Below, piece after piece: positions 1-10,237 of a stretch of 64,000 nt of DNA. The notes under the pieces were generated by a model. That model was given only the letters and a program-made list of their open reading frames with translations, was not told the origin of the DNA and made no database searches. The stretch's first letter is position 1. The number at the start of each line of letters is the position of its first letter. Origin of the DNA: Candidatus Absconditabacteria bacterium (GTDB lineage: Bacteria; Patescibacteriota; Gracilibacteria; Absconditabacterales; Absconditicoccaceae); NCBI GenBank assembly GCA_028685875.1, contig JAQUDD010000003.1, forward strand, positions 59,561 to 123,560. Direction: 5' to 3'. The position numbers and the translations under genes were made by a program.

Positions 1-2
1 GA

Positions 3-1127
3 GACCCAAATATTGATTTCTATTTGGACCATCATATAAATTTTGAATGAAATTTGGTAAGACTATGAAATCTTAATTATTATATTACTAGCAAACTGGC
101 TAATATATATTGAGATAAAAAGACACTTTATAAGTGGTATACAGAGGGAGAAGATATAGATTTTATTGACGAATTTTTTATTGTAGAAATGCTCAAAAGT
201 CTTTTGATTAAAGATTATGAGAACAAAGTAAAATACTCTAATTATAGTTCAAATCTATCAAAAATACTATTTCAGGTCAGTGAATATAATCCTATTCAAA
301 ATCTAATAAACTACCTCATATTAAAGCTATTTTGAGATGACTTAGATATAAAGAATAATAAGAAAGAAAAACTTATAAAGCTCTTTTGATGAATCATTTC
401 TAAGAAAGAAAAAATGGTTATAGATAATCTTTCTGTATTAGAAGAAGTAGCTAAAAATATGCCTGATATTAAATCAGAACGATTGGATAAGCAAAATGTA
501 CTTAAACTTATATTGAGAGACACATTTGAAAAACATAGTAGAGAACCTTTCAAAGTAAAAATACTTAATGCTATAGAATGTTATCAACATCGGGGCTCGG
601 TCAGTATTTATTTAGACCGAGAAAAGCTCCAAATAGGACTTTCCAGCGATAATGAGTGGATACAAATACATCAAAAAACTCATATTTTTGAAGACTTTTA
701 TTGTTTTATTGGAGATGTTTTCTGACAGTATTTTTATCAATTTTCTCCCGAATATTGTGGTGGTCCAATTGAAGAAGATACAAAAAAGTGATGAATAAAG
801 GGTAGTGGGATAGAGGAACTAAAAATTAAACCTCAAATTCAAAAGTTGTCTGATGAAGAAGTGAAAAAACAGGCAAAAAAGATGATGATACAAGAGATAA
901 CTAAACTTATTGAGGCTGTAGACTATAAAAATTTAACAATTACGATGGTATGACTGACTGAAAATGTAAATATCCATAAACTAAAATCTAATGCAAAGCC
1001 TGGTATGGTATGAGCTCAATATGATGATTTCGGTAAGAAAATATGAACAGGTGTTTCTCTAAAAAGAGATTTGAAGGGCTACGTAAAAAAAATCAAAAAC
1101 CCTTCCAAAAAGAAAGGAAAAGAGTAA
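3..1127 (+). CDS. Hypothetical protein, 5'-truncated by window edge
   Basis: An open frame of at least 374 codons runs from the first bases of the window to TAA at 1125-1127, but only if TGA is read as glycine; about a dozen in-frame TGA codons lie along it (for example 48, 66, 111, 723, 951 and 1011). No start is visible, so the N-terminus lies outside the window. The protein is rich in Lys, Ile and Asn, has no clear membrane segment, and ends in a very basic Lys-rich tail. I do not recognise a family. It lies upstream of, and on the same strand as, an XRE regulator and a serine recombinase, so it is probably cargo of the same integrated element. Confidence 0.6.
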
Positions 1128-1215
1128 TATATTAGCAATCCTTTTATTAGGATGTTTTTACAGGCAGTTATGTAATGTCTATTAACTTAGACCAAATAAC
1201 GAACAAGCCTGAGCA

Positions 1216-1359
1216 ATGACAATTGAAAAAGCTAGGCAGTTGCTTTGAGACGAATACAAAGACCTATCAAATGAGGAAGTACAAAAACTCATAGATATGT
1301 TGAAAAGTATTTGTTCTATTGTAGTTGAAGACTACATCAAAGATAGAGATTCAAAGTAG
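1216..1359 (+). CDS. Small hypothetical protein (47 aa)
   Basis: ATG at 1216 opens a 47-codon frame ending in TAG at 1357-1359, with one in-frame TGA read as Gly near codon 11. An in-frame TAA at 1183 limits upstream extension. The product looks like a short helical, acidic protein with no membrane segment. It sits between the upstream unknown gene and a good rho-independent terminator at 1371-1396, which supports it as the last gene of that transcript. No function can be assigned. Confidence 0.45.
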
Positions 1360-1370
1360 TTGTACAAAAG

Positions 1371-1396
1371 GATGGGATAAGTTCCCATCTTTTTTG
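1371..1396 (+). terminator. Rho-independent terminator
   Basis: GATGGG and CCCATC form a 6-bp stem with a 7-nt loop, followed directly by a run of T. It closes the transcript of the upstream cargo genes before the XRE regulator. Confidence 0.7.
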
Positions 1397-1484
1397 ATAA
1401 AAAGAAAAAATGAAATTATAGTTGATTTTTGAGAAAAAATTTATATACTAACATCAAACACCTTTATAAATTAAAATAGACTAT

Positions 1485-1703
1485 ATGAAAAGCTATATAT
1501 CAATAAATCTAAAGAGTTTGATTAAATCTAAATCAATGACTTTGAAAGAACTATCCAAAATTACAGGAATAACGCCTCAGCAACTTTCCGCAATCAATAG
1601 ATGAAAATCTAAGAAAATAGAATTTATAACGATTTATAAATTATTAAAAGGGCTTTCTTGTAATCCAAATGATTTATTTTCTATCCAAGATGAAGATGTC
1701 TAA
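1485..1703 (+). CDS. XRE/Cro-type HTH regulator (72 aa)
   Basis: A 72-aa protein from ATG 1485 to TAA 1701-1703, with one in-frame TGA read as Gly. The segment TLKELSKITGITPQQLSAIN, at about residues 19-38, is a typical Cro/C1 helix-turn-helix, followed by the usual 'IYKLLKGLSCNPNDLF' pattern of the HTH_26-like group. The 3' end overlaps the start of the serine recombinase by 14 nt, or 8 nt if the recombinase starts at its second ATG, so the two are translationally coupled. It most likely controls the recombinase or element excision; that role is inferred from position. Confidence 0.8.
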
Positions 1704-3423
1704 AAAACAACCAAGGTATGATGCTAGTAAAACAATGAGATTTGATATAGAAAAGTGAGAGTATGTAGAAAAAAATATATATGTAGAGGCAAAACAAAAT
1801 CCTACAGCTATTATTTATGTTCGTGTATCAGACCAAAAACAAGTAGATGAGGGAAATGGGTTAGAAAGCCAAGAAGCTACTTGTAAAAGATGGGCTGAGA
1901 CAAAGGGTATAAAAATATTAAAGATTTTTTCTGATTGAGGAAAATCAGGCGCTGATATGAGTAGAAAAGGATTGTTGGATTCTATAGAGTATTTGAAAAA
2001 AGAAAACGCAAAATATCCAAAAGTATCTTATTTTTTATGTACTGAGGTTTCAAGAATTTCAAGAAGTGAAGATACTACTCAAACAGGGGATTTAAAGAAG
2101 CGTATAGAATCTACTGGAGTAGATATAATCACAACCTATACAGGAAGAAATATTTCAAGTTTAAATGTAAATGATTCTTTTATTACTGATATAGATATTG
2201 CAATTGCTAAAAGTGAAAGGTTGCGTATTAGAGAAAGAAGTCTAAATGGGGCTAAAGCTAAATTATTGAGTTGATATTGGATTTTTGATGTTCCAGCGGG
2301 ATATGAAAGAATCCACATAAAAAACTGAACTAAAACAGAAAAATTATTGCAAAAGGTAGAGCCTCAAGCTTCTATAATCAAAGAATGATTAGAAATGTTT
2401 GCAAATGGGGTATTTATAAATCATTCCCAATTATTACAATATTTCAATGATAAAAAACTAAAATCAAATTATCATTCTCCCAATCCGTGAAAATTAAACC
2501 TTACTTTTATACAAAGATTGTTTGAAGTAGAAAAACTTCATTTTTATGCTGGATATATTCTTTATCCAAACCCAAACTATTGAGTGACAAAACCTGTAGA
2601 AGCTGTACATATGCCTTTGATAAATCTTTCTACAGTAAATAAAATTCTAAAAAGATTAAATCATAAATGAGGTCTAAAAGTTTGACCAAGAAAAGATACA
2701 TCTGAATTATATCCTTTGAGATGAATGGTATATTGTCCTCATTGTAATTATCCTATGACTGCACGACCATCAAAAGGGAAAATGGGAACTATTTATTATT
2801 ATTATGGATGTAATAGAAAAGATTGTGAACATAAAGAAAATATAAATATAGAGGTTATGCATTGAGATTTTGAAAAGCTTTTACAAAGACTAACTCCAAA
2901 AAAAGGAATACTTGCTTTGTTGGATGGGATATTAAAAGAAGTATTTAATGAAAAAAATAAAAGACAACGTAATTTAAATGAATGTAAAAAACAAAGAATC
3001 AAAGAGATAGAAAAAGAAGTAGAAACACTTCGTAATACATTATGAAAACTTAGTAGAATAGAATTGATTCAGAATGTAGAGGAGAAACGAGCAGAATTAG
3101 AGCAAGAAAAAGAAATATTAGAAAACGAATTACAAGACAAAGCACTCAATGAAAGAGAGTTTATAGTTTTATATGAAAGAATAAAGAATATTATAGAAGA
3201 CCCATTATCTATTTGGGAGTTGTGAAGTGTAGAATTAAAGATGTTGCTTGTGGGAGTTTTATTTTGATGAAAACTTTACTATAAAAAAAATGAGGGATAT
3301 CAAACCCCTCAAATTTCTGCTCTCTTCGGTATTTTAGACCATCTGAATGATGGTAATATTCCGTCTGGAGCGGGTGACGGGACTCGAACCCGCAACAGTC
3401 TGCTTGGAAGGCAGGCACTCTAG
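1690..3423 (+). CDS. Large serine recombinase (resolvase/integrase), 577 aa
   Basis: Site-specific DNA recombinase of the large serine family. The N-terminal resolvase domain shows YVRVSDQKQVDEG, where the catalytic Ser is in VRVS, and a later EVSRISRS segment. Next comes a recombinase domain, then a zinc-ribbon YCPHCNYPMTARPSKG with a second Cys pair, and a long coiled coil at about residues 415-500. At least a dozen in-frame TGA codons are read as Gly. The first ATG is 1690 and a second is at 1696; both overlap the XRE gene. The final 18-20 codons are the antisense of the tRNA-Gly 3' half (PSGAGDGTRTRN), so the true functional C-terminus may end just before 3366. The family integrates phages and conjugative elements. 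Confidence 0.9.
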
Positions 3424-3442
3424 CCAATTGAGTTACACCCGC
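3366..3442 (-). tRNA. tRNA-Gly (TCC), attachment site
   Basis: The minus strand folds into a full cloverleaf: acceptor GCGGGTG/CACCCGC, anticodon loop CTTCCAA giving TCC, T-loop GGTTCGAGTCC, and encoded CCA (complement at 3366-3368). It reads GGA/GGG glycine codons; the special tRNA-Gly with UCA anticodon needed for UGA is not in this window. The serine recombinase ORF enters its 3' side from the opposite strand. Confidence 0.95.
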
Positions 3443-3585
3443 AAAGATGCGTGCATAGAATATAGTGATTTATGAACTCATTTTCAAGAGGAAATATCTT
3501 TTTCTCATCTTGAAAGCGTTTCTTATCGCTCTCCTGCGAAGAACATCATAGTAAATTGTAGACTAAAATCAAGAAAAAATCTGCA

Positions 3586-4269
3586 TTATTTTTCGTCTTT
3601 TTTTGCTTTAATTCCTACTACAAATTCTCCTTTAATGGCTAACTTATTCTCTTTAATCAGCTCTTCAACTTCTTCTAAGCTTCCTGTGAAATATTGTTCA
3701 AAGAGTTTGCTGATTTCTCTTGCGATGCTGATTTCTCCCTTAAATCCCAGTTCTTTTAGTTCTTTGAGGAGTTTCTCTACCCTATGTACGGATTCGTAGA
3801 AAAAGGTCGGAGTTTCTTCATGGATCATGCTTTTAAGTGCGGTTTGTCTTCCTTTTTTTTGAGGAAGGAATCCGAGAAAGCTGAAGATTGTGGTATCAAA
3901 TCCTGCTCCTACGATTGCAGGAACCAGAGCATTTGCTCCAGGTAAGATAGTGTAGGGGAGTGCTGCTTCATTACACAGTTGGATGAGGGATTTCCCGGGA
4001 TCGCTGAGTCCTGGAGTCCCTGCTTCACTGAGCATTCCGACTTCTTGTTTTGTGATCAGCTTTTTGTAATGTTCCATCTTTCCTTTATCGGTGAAACTGG
4101 TTATTGCAAAAAATTCTTTCTCTTTGTAGTCTATTTCATACATGCCAAAGAGTTTTTTTGCGGTTCTCGTATCTTCACATAAAAAGGTCTTCAACTCTTT
4201 AAAAAGTCTGAGTGCTCTTAGGGTGATATCTTCTTTATTTCCGATAGGAGTAGGAATAAAATAGAGCAT
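3586..4269 (-). CDS. rsmI: 16S rRNA (cytidine-1402-2'-O)-methyltransferase
   Basis: RsmI methylates the ribose of C1402 in the 30S decoding centre using S-adenosylmethionine. At 227 aa it matches the tetrapyrrole-methylase fold and family length. Diagnostic motifs are the start LYFIPTPIGN, CEDTRTAKKL, then MLSEAGTPGLSDPG (the SAM-binding loop) and LPGANALVPAIVGAG. There is no in-frame TGA, so this gene reads the same under the standard code. It ends in TAA and starts at ATG 4269. It is separated from the upstream lipoprotein gene (4318-5568) by 48 nt on the same strand, so co-transcription is possible. Confidence 0.93.
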   Translation of the reverse strand: MLYFIPTPIGNKEDITLRALRLFKELKTFLCEDTRTAKKLFGMYEIDYKEKEFFAITSFTDKGKMEHYKKLITKQEVGMLSEAGTPGLSDPGKSLIQLCNEAALPYTILPGANALVPAIVGAGFDTTIFSFLGFLPQKKGRQTALKSMIHEETPTFFYESVHRVEKLLKELKELGFKGEISIAREISKLFEQYFTGSLEEVEELIKENKLAIKGEFVVGIKAKKDEK

Positions 4270-4317
4270 GGGAAGAAGAAAAATAAAGAGGGCTGATGCT
4301 GATTATATTTTTTACTT

Positions 4318-5568
4318 TAGGGATTGGAGATAGTCCTTGGCAGAGAGTTCGAAGTCGAGAAGTTGCCAAAATTCTCTATGATTTTGTTGCTGAAAGAGAA
4401 AGGTTTCTCCTTCTTCCAAGATGAAGTTGCTTGCAGTGAAGCTTTGCTCTGTCCCTGAGAATGCGGAAATGGTATTCCCCCAAAGATCTAATGCTCCACG
4501 GGATCAGAGGGTCATATATTCTTGGAGGAAGAGATAGGCATTCCCTTGATTGATTACTTGATTTGGGATTACTCGTCCTCGCAGTCTTAGGGGCGATTGG
4601 AGTGAGGAGAATGGTAATGGGGAGAAGGTCAGATTTTTAGTTTCTGCAGATTTGTTTGCGAAGAAGTGAGTGATAATATCTAGATCAGAAAGGAATCCAA
4701 ATCTTCCATCAGTAAAGCGATAGAGGAGGAGACAGAGTGAAGGAAACTCTGAACAATGAGGAACTTGTGGACTGAGAATTTCGAGGATTGTCTTGATATT
4801 TTCTGGTACATATTGTTGGAGAATATTGATGTCAATCCAGCTTTGGAGTGCAGAGTTGTCGTTATATCTTTCTGCGTAGTTGAGCATGGTTTGCCAGATG
4901 AGGGATTGGTATTCAAAGGCTTGAGAAAAAGCTGTAGCTGAATCTTGTCTTTTTGCTCCTAGGAAGATGGGAAAAGAATAGGGCTTTTTCTGGTCTCGAG
5001 TAAGTACATATTCTGCTAGAGAGGAAAAGCTACTCTCTTTTATCGTCCCTGAATAGGTGTAGATTCCCAGGGGATCAAGGGCAAAGGGTAATAGAGAAAT
5101 CTGTTCTTTATTAGTTATTTCTTCTACAATAGGGAGAAAGAAAGGGCTGATGCTTTCTCTAAAGGCGAACGCTTTTATGGAGAGGCGAGCAGTTCGGTCA
5201 TAAGGAATGAGTGCAAGATCTATCCCTGAAAAAGAATCTTTAGTGAAGAGCTCCTCATAATATTCTGCTGCTGAGTCTTGGAAATGAAACTGCAGAATAA
5301 TGTTTTTTTCATTTTTGAAGAGTTCTTTTAGGCTCTCGAACCCACTGTTATATATATACTTTGGTATCAAGATATTGAGTTCTTGCGGTTCTTGTGTGAG
5401 TGAGGGGAGGTTGATCTTCTCTTTTCCTAGAGAGAATACTTGAGCGATAGGTTCTTCTCAGTTGGTTTCTGCTGTTTCTGTACTTGGTAGGTCTCAAAAG
5501 ATAATCCATAGGCAGGAAAGGAATCAAAAAATCAGAAGTCCAAAAGTAAGTTTTACATTTCTTGTCAT
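4318..5568 (-). CDS. Extracellular solute-binding-like lipoprotein, 416 aa
   Basis: ATG at 5568 is followed by a short basic start and a hydrophobic stretch ending in LSC, a near-lipobox, so the protein is probably exported and lipid-anchored. The rest (ALIPYDRTARLSIKAF, SISPFFLPIV, SLAEYVL) resembles family 1 periplasmic sugar-binding proteins of ABC importers, but similarity is judged by eye and no permease lies nearby. Four or more in-frame TGA codons (5524, 5494, 5458 and 4504 on the plus strand) break it under the standard code; it ends in TAA at 4318. The next gene upstream (pilin-like) ends 6 nt away, which suggests one transcript. Confidence 0.6.
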
Positions 5569-5574
5569 GGATGC

Positions 5575-6717
5575 TTAGAAAATTACAGTAAAACTTCAGA
5601 GAATTGACTCGGTAACCGTTGGCTTCTTTACGGAGAGCTTCACTTCATAATTTCCTACTTTACTGCTAGAAGTGATGGTGAAAAATCTATCAGAAACTTC
5701 AGCTGGAGTTGTTCCTGCACTATTACTAAAAAAGCTGAATGTATACTCAAGGTACGGATAGATGAACTTCTCTTTTGAAAATAGTGTATTGAGAAGAGCT
5801 ATTCTTAATTTTAGATCTGGAGAATTATTTCCTGTCAGTATTGTAGAAAAATTCATTGTTTTTAAAGTATTTTCGTACTGAGAGATTACGGTATGTTCTG
5901 TATTTGTATTATTATTGAATGGTCAAAAATTGGGTCAGAAAAACAACTCATCTTCTCCATTGATTCTACTTTCTCTAATCGTTGAATCTTTATCGTATTG
6001 AATTGCTTTATCTCCAAAATATCGTATCCCGACCGTTGGAAATATCATGAAAGGAGAATTGTTATACTCTCCTCTGATTGACCAATCTACTACCGTATCA
6101 TCATAAATTCCATCTTCTCCGATATCTGCGAGAGGTGCTCCCATGATTGGCTCTGTTGCTAAATCTCCAAATAAAACACTTCCGTCTTTTTTGTTTTTGA
6201 GTGCTGGAGGGAGTCTTATTTCTCCTCTTATTGCTACGGTATTATTTTCTTTTGTCCCTTCTTTTTTATAAAAATTTCCATTAGAGTTGTCAATTGAGAG
6301 GATGAAATTTTCTGCTAGACTGTAGTCTAAGGTGTTATAATTTAGAGAATTATTTCCCAAAAACATCCAGTTTACATTTCCTTCCCCTGCTCTTGGAATA
6401 CTGGTGGTTCTAGACTGAATATTTCGTAAAATTCCATTATCTTCTTGTGTGAAATGTGAGAAGTTAGATGCTTTTTTATCTGTGGGAGAGCTGTTAAATT
6501 CATTCCCCCTTATTCGTCCTCCCGTTCCTTCAAATCCTGGATCTCTATATCTTAGTACTAATTGTGCTCTTTCTACTCCAGAAACAGCTCCATAGTATGC
6601 TTTGTTATAAGAAACAGTATCGGAAAAATCTGCATAAAAAGCAATGAAGCTTGAATAAATAGCCCCTACCAATGCAGATCAGATAAATAATAAGACGATT
6701 AATAAAGCAATTACCAT
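5575..6717 (-). CDS. Type IV pilin/PilX-like secreted protein, 380 aa
   Basis: ATG at 6717 begins MVIALLIVLLFIGSAL, a pilin-like N-terminal hydrophobic helix, followed by AYYGAVSGVERAQLVLRYR, a segment typical of PilX/GspK-like minor pilins where a helix precedes the globular head. The remainder is a β-rich, Asn/Gly-rich secreted domain. Reading requires Gly at TGA (plus-strand tca at 6679, 5935, 5923 and 5596). It probably sits in the membrane and assembles in, or primes, a type IV pilus; no other pilus genes are in the window, so this is an inference. The next gene downstream starts 6 nt after its stop. Confidence 0.55.
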
Positions 6718-6741
6718 AGATATCGAGACAATAAATTAGAG

Positions 6742-7266
6742 TTATTCAATGTTTGGAGCTCCGCAATAGGGACAGTATTCGTGGTTTTTTGAATAGAGTT
6801 CTTCGCACTCACGACATTCTCCTTTGAGGGCATCTCCACAATGGGTACAGAAGCTATGGTCTAACAGATTCTGTGTATGGCAATTGAGACAGTAGTGACT
6901 TTGTAAGACAAGAGATTCTTTTCGGGCATATTGTTCTTCTTTGTATTTTGCCGGTCTGAGTGCAAGGTAGAGCGGTAACCCAAAGATAGGGGTGAGTACT
7001 ATAATACAAAGTAGTGCAAAAAATTGGAATCAAAAGCTATTTGATCTTGCAGTGCTGTCTTTGATAACCCGTATTAGTGCCACAATCCACAAGAAAAAGA
7101 TAACTCCTCCTAGAAGCATCCAGATTCCTCAAAATGATTCAATGATATTTGTGAGGATGTTTGGGTTAATTAATTCTGTTGAGATTTCTTTGCTTCCTCA
7201 TCCGCTGAGAGTTTCGATGATACTGGTTTCTCAGCTGATGCTTGTAAAGAGGCTGGTTTCTTCCAT
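6742..7266 (-). CDS. Membrane protein with C-terminal zinc ribbons, 174 aa
   Basis: Between ATG 7266 and TAA 6742 the frame holds five in-frame TGA codons. The N-terminal third is polar, then two membrane helices (about residues 45-65 and 80-100), then a cytoplasmic Cys-rich tail with three CxxC pairs: CLNCHTQ, CTHCG and CRECEELYSKNHEYCPYCG. The last resembles double zinc-ribbon domains. Such proteins are usually of unknown function. It starts 26 nt downstream of rel and precedes the pilin-like gene, so an operon rel - this gene - pilin-like - lipoprotein is plausible. Confidence 0.6.
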
Positions 7267-7292
7267 AGCTAAGGGAATATATGAGTAAAAAG

Positions 7293-9545
7293 TTATACAA
7301 GGTGCTTTGAGACAATTTCTATTCCTTGATGATTCTTCTGGAGATCGGAGAAGAGGAACCCAAGTTTTGCAGGATTAGAAATTTCTCCTTCTATTTTTGC
7401 CAGCATAGTTTTATCGTTAATTTTTTCAAGTTCAAACTTGATAATAGGGATAGAAAAGACATTAAACATTCCGATGATATCAATCATGGTTACATTACGT
7501 TTAATGAACTGAATCTGTACTTGTATGTCGTAGGTATTACTTTTTTCTTCATCTTTTCGGTGTGCTTCTAATAGGCTATTGTAGGAGACTGTTTTTAGTG
7601 CTTTACAATTCATTGTGTGAATTTTGATTCCTTCTTTCCCAGACTTGGCGATTATTTTATCTCCCAACTGTGGGCGGCATTCAGGACAAAGGATACAATT
7701 CAGGACTTTGTCGTTATCTACTATTACTTCACTACTTTGAGGAGCACCCGTATAGGGTGTATATACCTTTGATTTTAGTTCTTCTTGTTCAAGGGAAGAA
7801 TCTAGAACAATTACTTTATTTTGTACTGCAGGGAAAAAATCTGGATAAGCAGCTCTTACCAGTCCTCCATATGTTTCTTGTTTGTCTAAAATGAGGAGAA
7901 TCCTTTTTTCTACCTCTAGGGGATCTCAGAGTTTTTGGATTTTATCTTTCTCTGAGCGAAATTGTGGTAATCACAAATCTTTGAGATAATTATTGAGTCC
8001 TTCAATCGCTTCTTCGAGACGTGCTTCTCTTTCTTCTGTTCTAATATATTTGATGAGCTGTCCTCTGGCAGAAGGAGTATGGAGGTATTCTAATCGATGT
8101 TTGACTGCAGAATATCTATTTTTGAAGGTGTTTACATTAACAATATCTCCTGTCTTGAGGACATAGGATAGTGGTTTGATTTGTCCATTTACAATAGCAT
8201 TTTTAAATCTGAGTCAGATTTCTCAGTGGATGCTAAAAGCAAAATCTAGGATGGTTGATCCCTCTGGAAGTTCTTTGATATCTCCTTTTGGAGTATAGAC
8301 AAAGATTGCTTTGTCGAGGATTTCAATATTAAGAGCAGTTCTGAATTTTTCTTTGTTTTCGGTTCCTGTGTAGTTAGCCACTACTTCCTGGAGCTTTTTA
8401 ATCCAAGCATTTTGGTTGGAGGAGACATACACAGACTCGTTGTTTTCTGCATAGGCATAATGTGCTGCAACTCCATATTCAGCGATTTCATCCATCTCTT
8501 CTGTTCTGATCTGTATTTCTATTGGAAAACGAAACATTCCCAAGATGGTGGTATGAATGCTTTTATATCCGTTGGACTTTGGTATAGCGATATAATCTTT
8601 AATTTTTTTAATGAGTGGGGTATAATATTTATGAATCACTCCTAGGAGCATATAACAATCGGTAATCGAGTCAGTAATTACTCTAAATGCTAACAGATCC
8701 ATAATTCTGGAAATATCTTCTGTATGATATTTTTTTTCCATTTTTTCAAAAATTCTGAAAGGACTCTTAATTCTTCCTAACACCTTAAAGTTGGAGATCC
8801 CTTCTCTTTTAAAGATAGAAGTCAGGCTTTTCACTCCCTTATCAATAAATTTCTCTCCATCTTTGAAATATTTTCTGATGTAGTTCATAATTTCCTCAAA
8901 ACTTTCCGGATAGAGAATTTTGAATGCAGCATTTTCTAAGTAAAGTTGGTAAGTATAGAGTCCGAGTCTTTTTGCTACTGGTGCATAGATTTTCAGCGTT
9001 TCTTCAGCTATTTTTCTTCTTTTTTCTTCTTCTGGGTGATATTGTAGGGTTTGGATATTGTGGATGCGATCTGCAAATTTAATAAAAATTACCCTGAGGT
9101 CTTGAGCCATCGCGAGAAAGGTTTTTTTGATGGTTTCAAGGTCTCTATCTTCTCCTTTATATCTTACTTTTGATACTTTTTCTAACCCCTTACAAATATC
9201 AGCAATTTCTTTTCCAAAGATTTTTTCAATATCTTCATAGGTGTACTCTGTATCTTCTATCACATCGTGAAGAAGACAGGCTTGGATTGAAATAAGATCT
9301 GGCTTGATCTCCATGAGAAATTGAGTTGCCTTGAGAGGATGAACGATATAGGGTTCTCCAGATTTCCTTGTAACTCCCTTGTGAGCTTCTCTCGTAAATT
9401 CATATGTTTCTTGAATTTTTTCAAGAGCTTCTTTGGGGAGGTATTCTTTTGCTTGATCCAAAATATCTTGAAGTAGCCCTTGAGGGTCCTCTTCGTAGTT
9501 GGGAGTATAGGCAAAGAAACGATCGAAAGCTTTGAGATCCTCCAT
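7293..9545 (-). CDS. rel: Bifunctional (p)ppGpp synthetase/hydrolase Rel
   Basis: Stringent-response enzyme that makes and degrades (p)ppGpp; 750 aa, the usual RelA/SpoT length. Order: HD hydrolase domain with YIVHPLKATQFL and CLLHDVIEDTEYTYEDIEKI; synthetase with GRIKSPFRIFEKM, LLAFRVITDS and SNGYKSIHTTILG; TGS domain with IFVYTPKGDIKELPEGST and a Gly from TGA after SIH (8223); a Cys-rich region (CILCPECRP); and a C-terminal ACT domain. I read the whole central stretch in frame and found only TGA interruptions. The intact HD motif means it can hydrolyse; it is probably the only long Rel/SpoT homologue, though I cannot check outside the window. Confidence 0.93.
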
Positions 9546-9626
9546 ATCTTTACGAGAAATAAAAGGTAGTTCTTTGATAGGAAAAATCTCTTACTTTGCA
9601 AGAAGAAAGCTTGTTTTGTAATTCTT

Positions 9627-9648
9627 TTCTAAAACTTCTGTTTTAGAA
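9627..9648. repeat. Inverted repeat upstream of rel
   Basis: TTCTAAAAC and GTTTTAGAA flank a 4-nt loop, a perfect 9-bp hairpin between the start of rel and the orphan SLH fragment. There is no T-run on either side, so an ordinary terminator is unlikely; it may be an operator or remnant. Confidence 0.4.
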
Positions 9649-9681
9649 TTTACAAAAGATCCTTCTTATTCGTAAGGTGGA

Positions 9682-10203
9682 GTGGTAACAACCTTGAAAC
9701 CTGATTATTGTCCCAATGGAGATTTTTCACTAAGTTATTATGATAAGACTTGCTCGCAACCATCAGAAGAAAATACAGATACCTTTACGAGAGTTGGGAT
9801 CGCAAAAGTTATTTCAATTTATGTAACTAAGTATCTCGATAAGGTTCCAGACACTTCAGGCATTGCTTATTCTGATTTTGGTGATTTGCATCAAGTGAAT
9901 AAAGAATTACAAGGGTATGTGGTTCAATCCTGTCAATTAGGATTGATGGGATCTTGGGCAAATGGAGTTGATTATAAATCAGATTTCTCTCCTAATGATA
10001 GAATTACAAGAGTTGAAGTTGGGACTCTCTTATCAAGGTTCCTTTGAGGTAATAGATATGCAGGCACAGAGGAACAATGGTATCTTTCTCATATGGTAGG
10101 ACTACGAAATGCAAAAATTATAACAAGAGAGCAATTCTTCTTCCCATTTATCGATGAAATTAGAGGGGAGTTTTATATGATGTTGCTGCGTACTCAGAGA
10201 TAA
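9682..10203 (+). pseudogene. Orphan C-terminal SLH fragment of a surface protein
   Basis: The frame (GTG 9682 to TAA 10201, one TGA at 10045 read as Gly) matches the C-terminus of the giant repeat protein at 59288-64000. Compare KELQGYVVQSCQLGLMG here with [17 protein letters not shown] there, then ITRVEVGTLLSRFL with [14 protein letters not shown]. It lacks a signal peptide, and an in-frame TAA at 9673 sits directly before GGVVTT, where the large protein has its Gly-rich linker. The segment before the SLH core is also shorter. I interpret it as the leftover 3' end of a decayed or recombined surface-protein gene; a short expressed protein cannot be excluded. Confidence 0.6.
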
Positions 10204-10237
10204 TCTTTTGGATGTGTGTATTCATGAAAAAGGCAGT

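Larger units (their letters stand above)
1..3442. mobile_element. Right end of an integrative element at tRNA-Gly
   Basis: The segment carries an unknown protein, a 47-aa protein, an XRE-type regulator and a large serine recombinase, and it stops at a tRNA-Gly gene. The recombinase reading frame runs into the 3' half of that tRNA on the opposite strand, the layout expected when a site-specific recombinase sits beside its own tRNA attachment site. The left end and second att copy are outside the window, so element type (phage, IME or ICE-like) is undetermined. The genes use TGA as Gly, so the element is adapted to this host's code. Confidence 0.6.
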
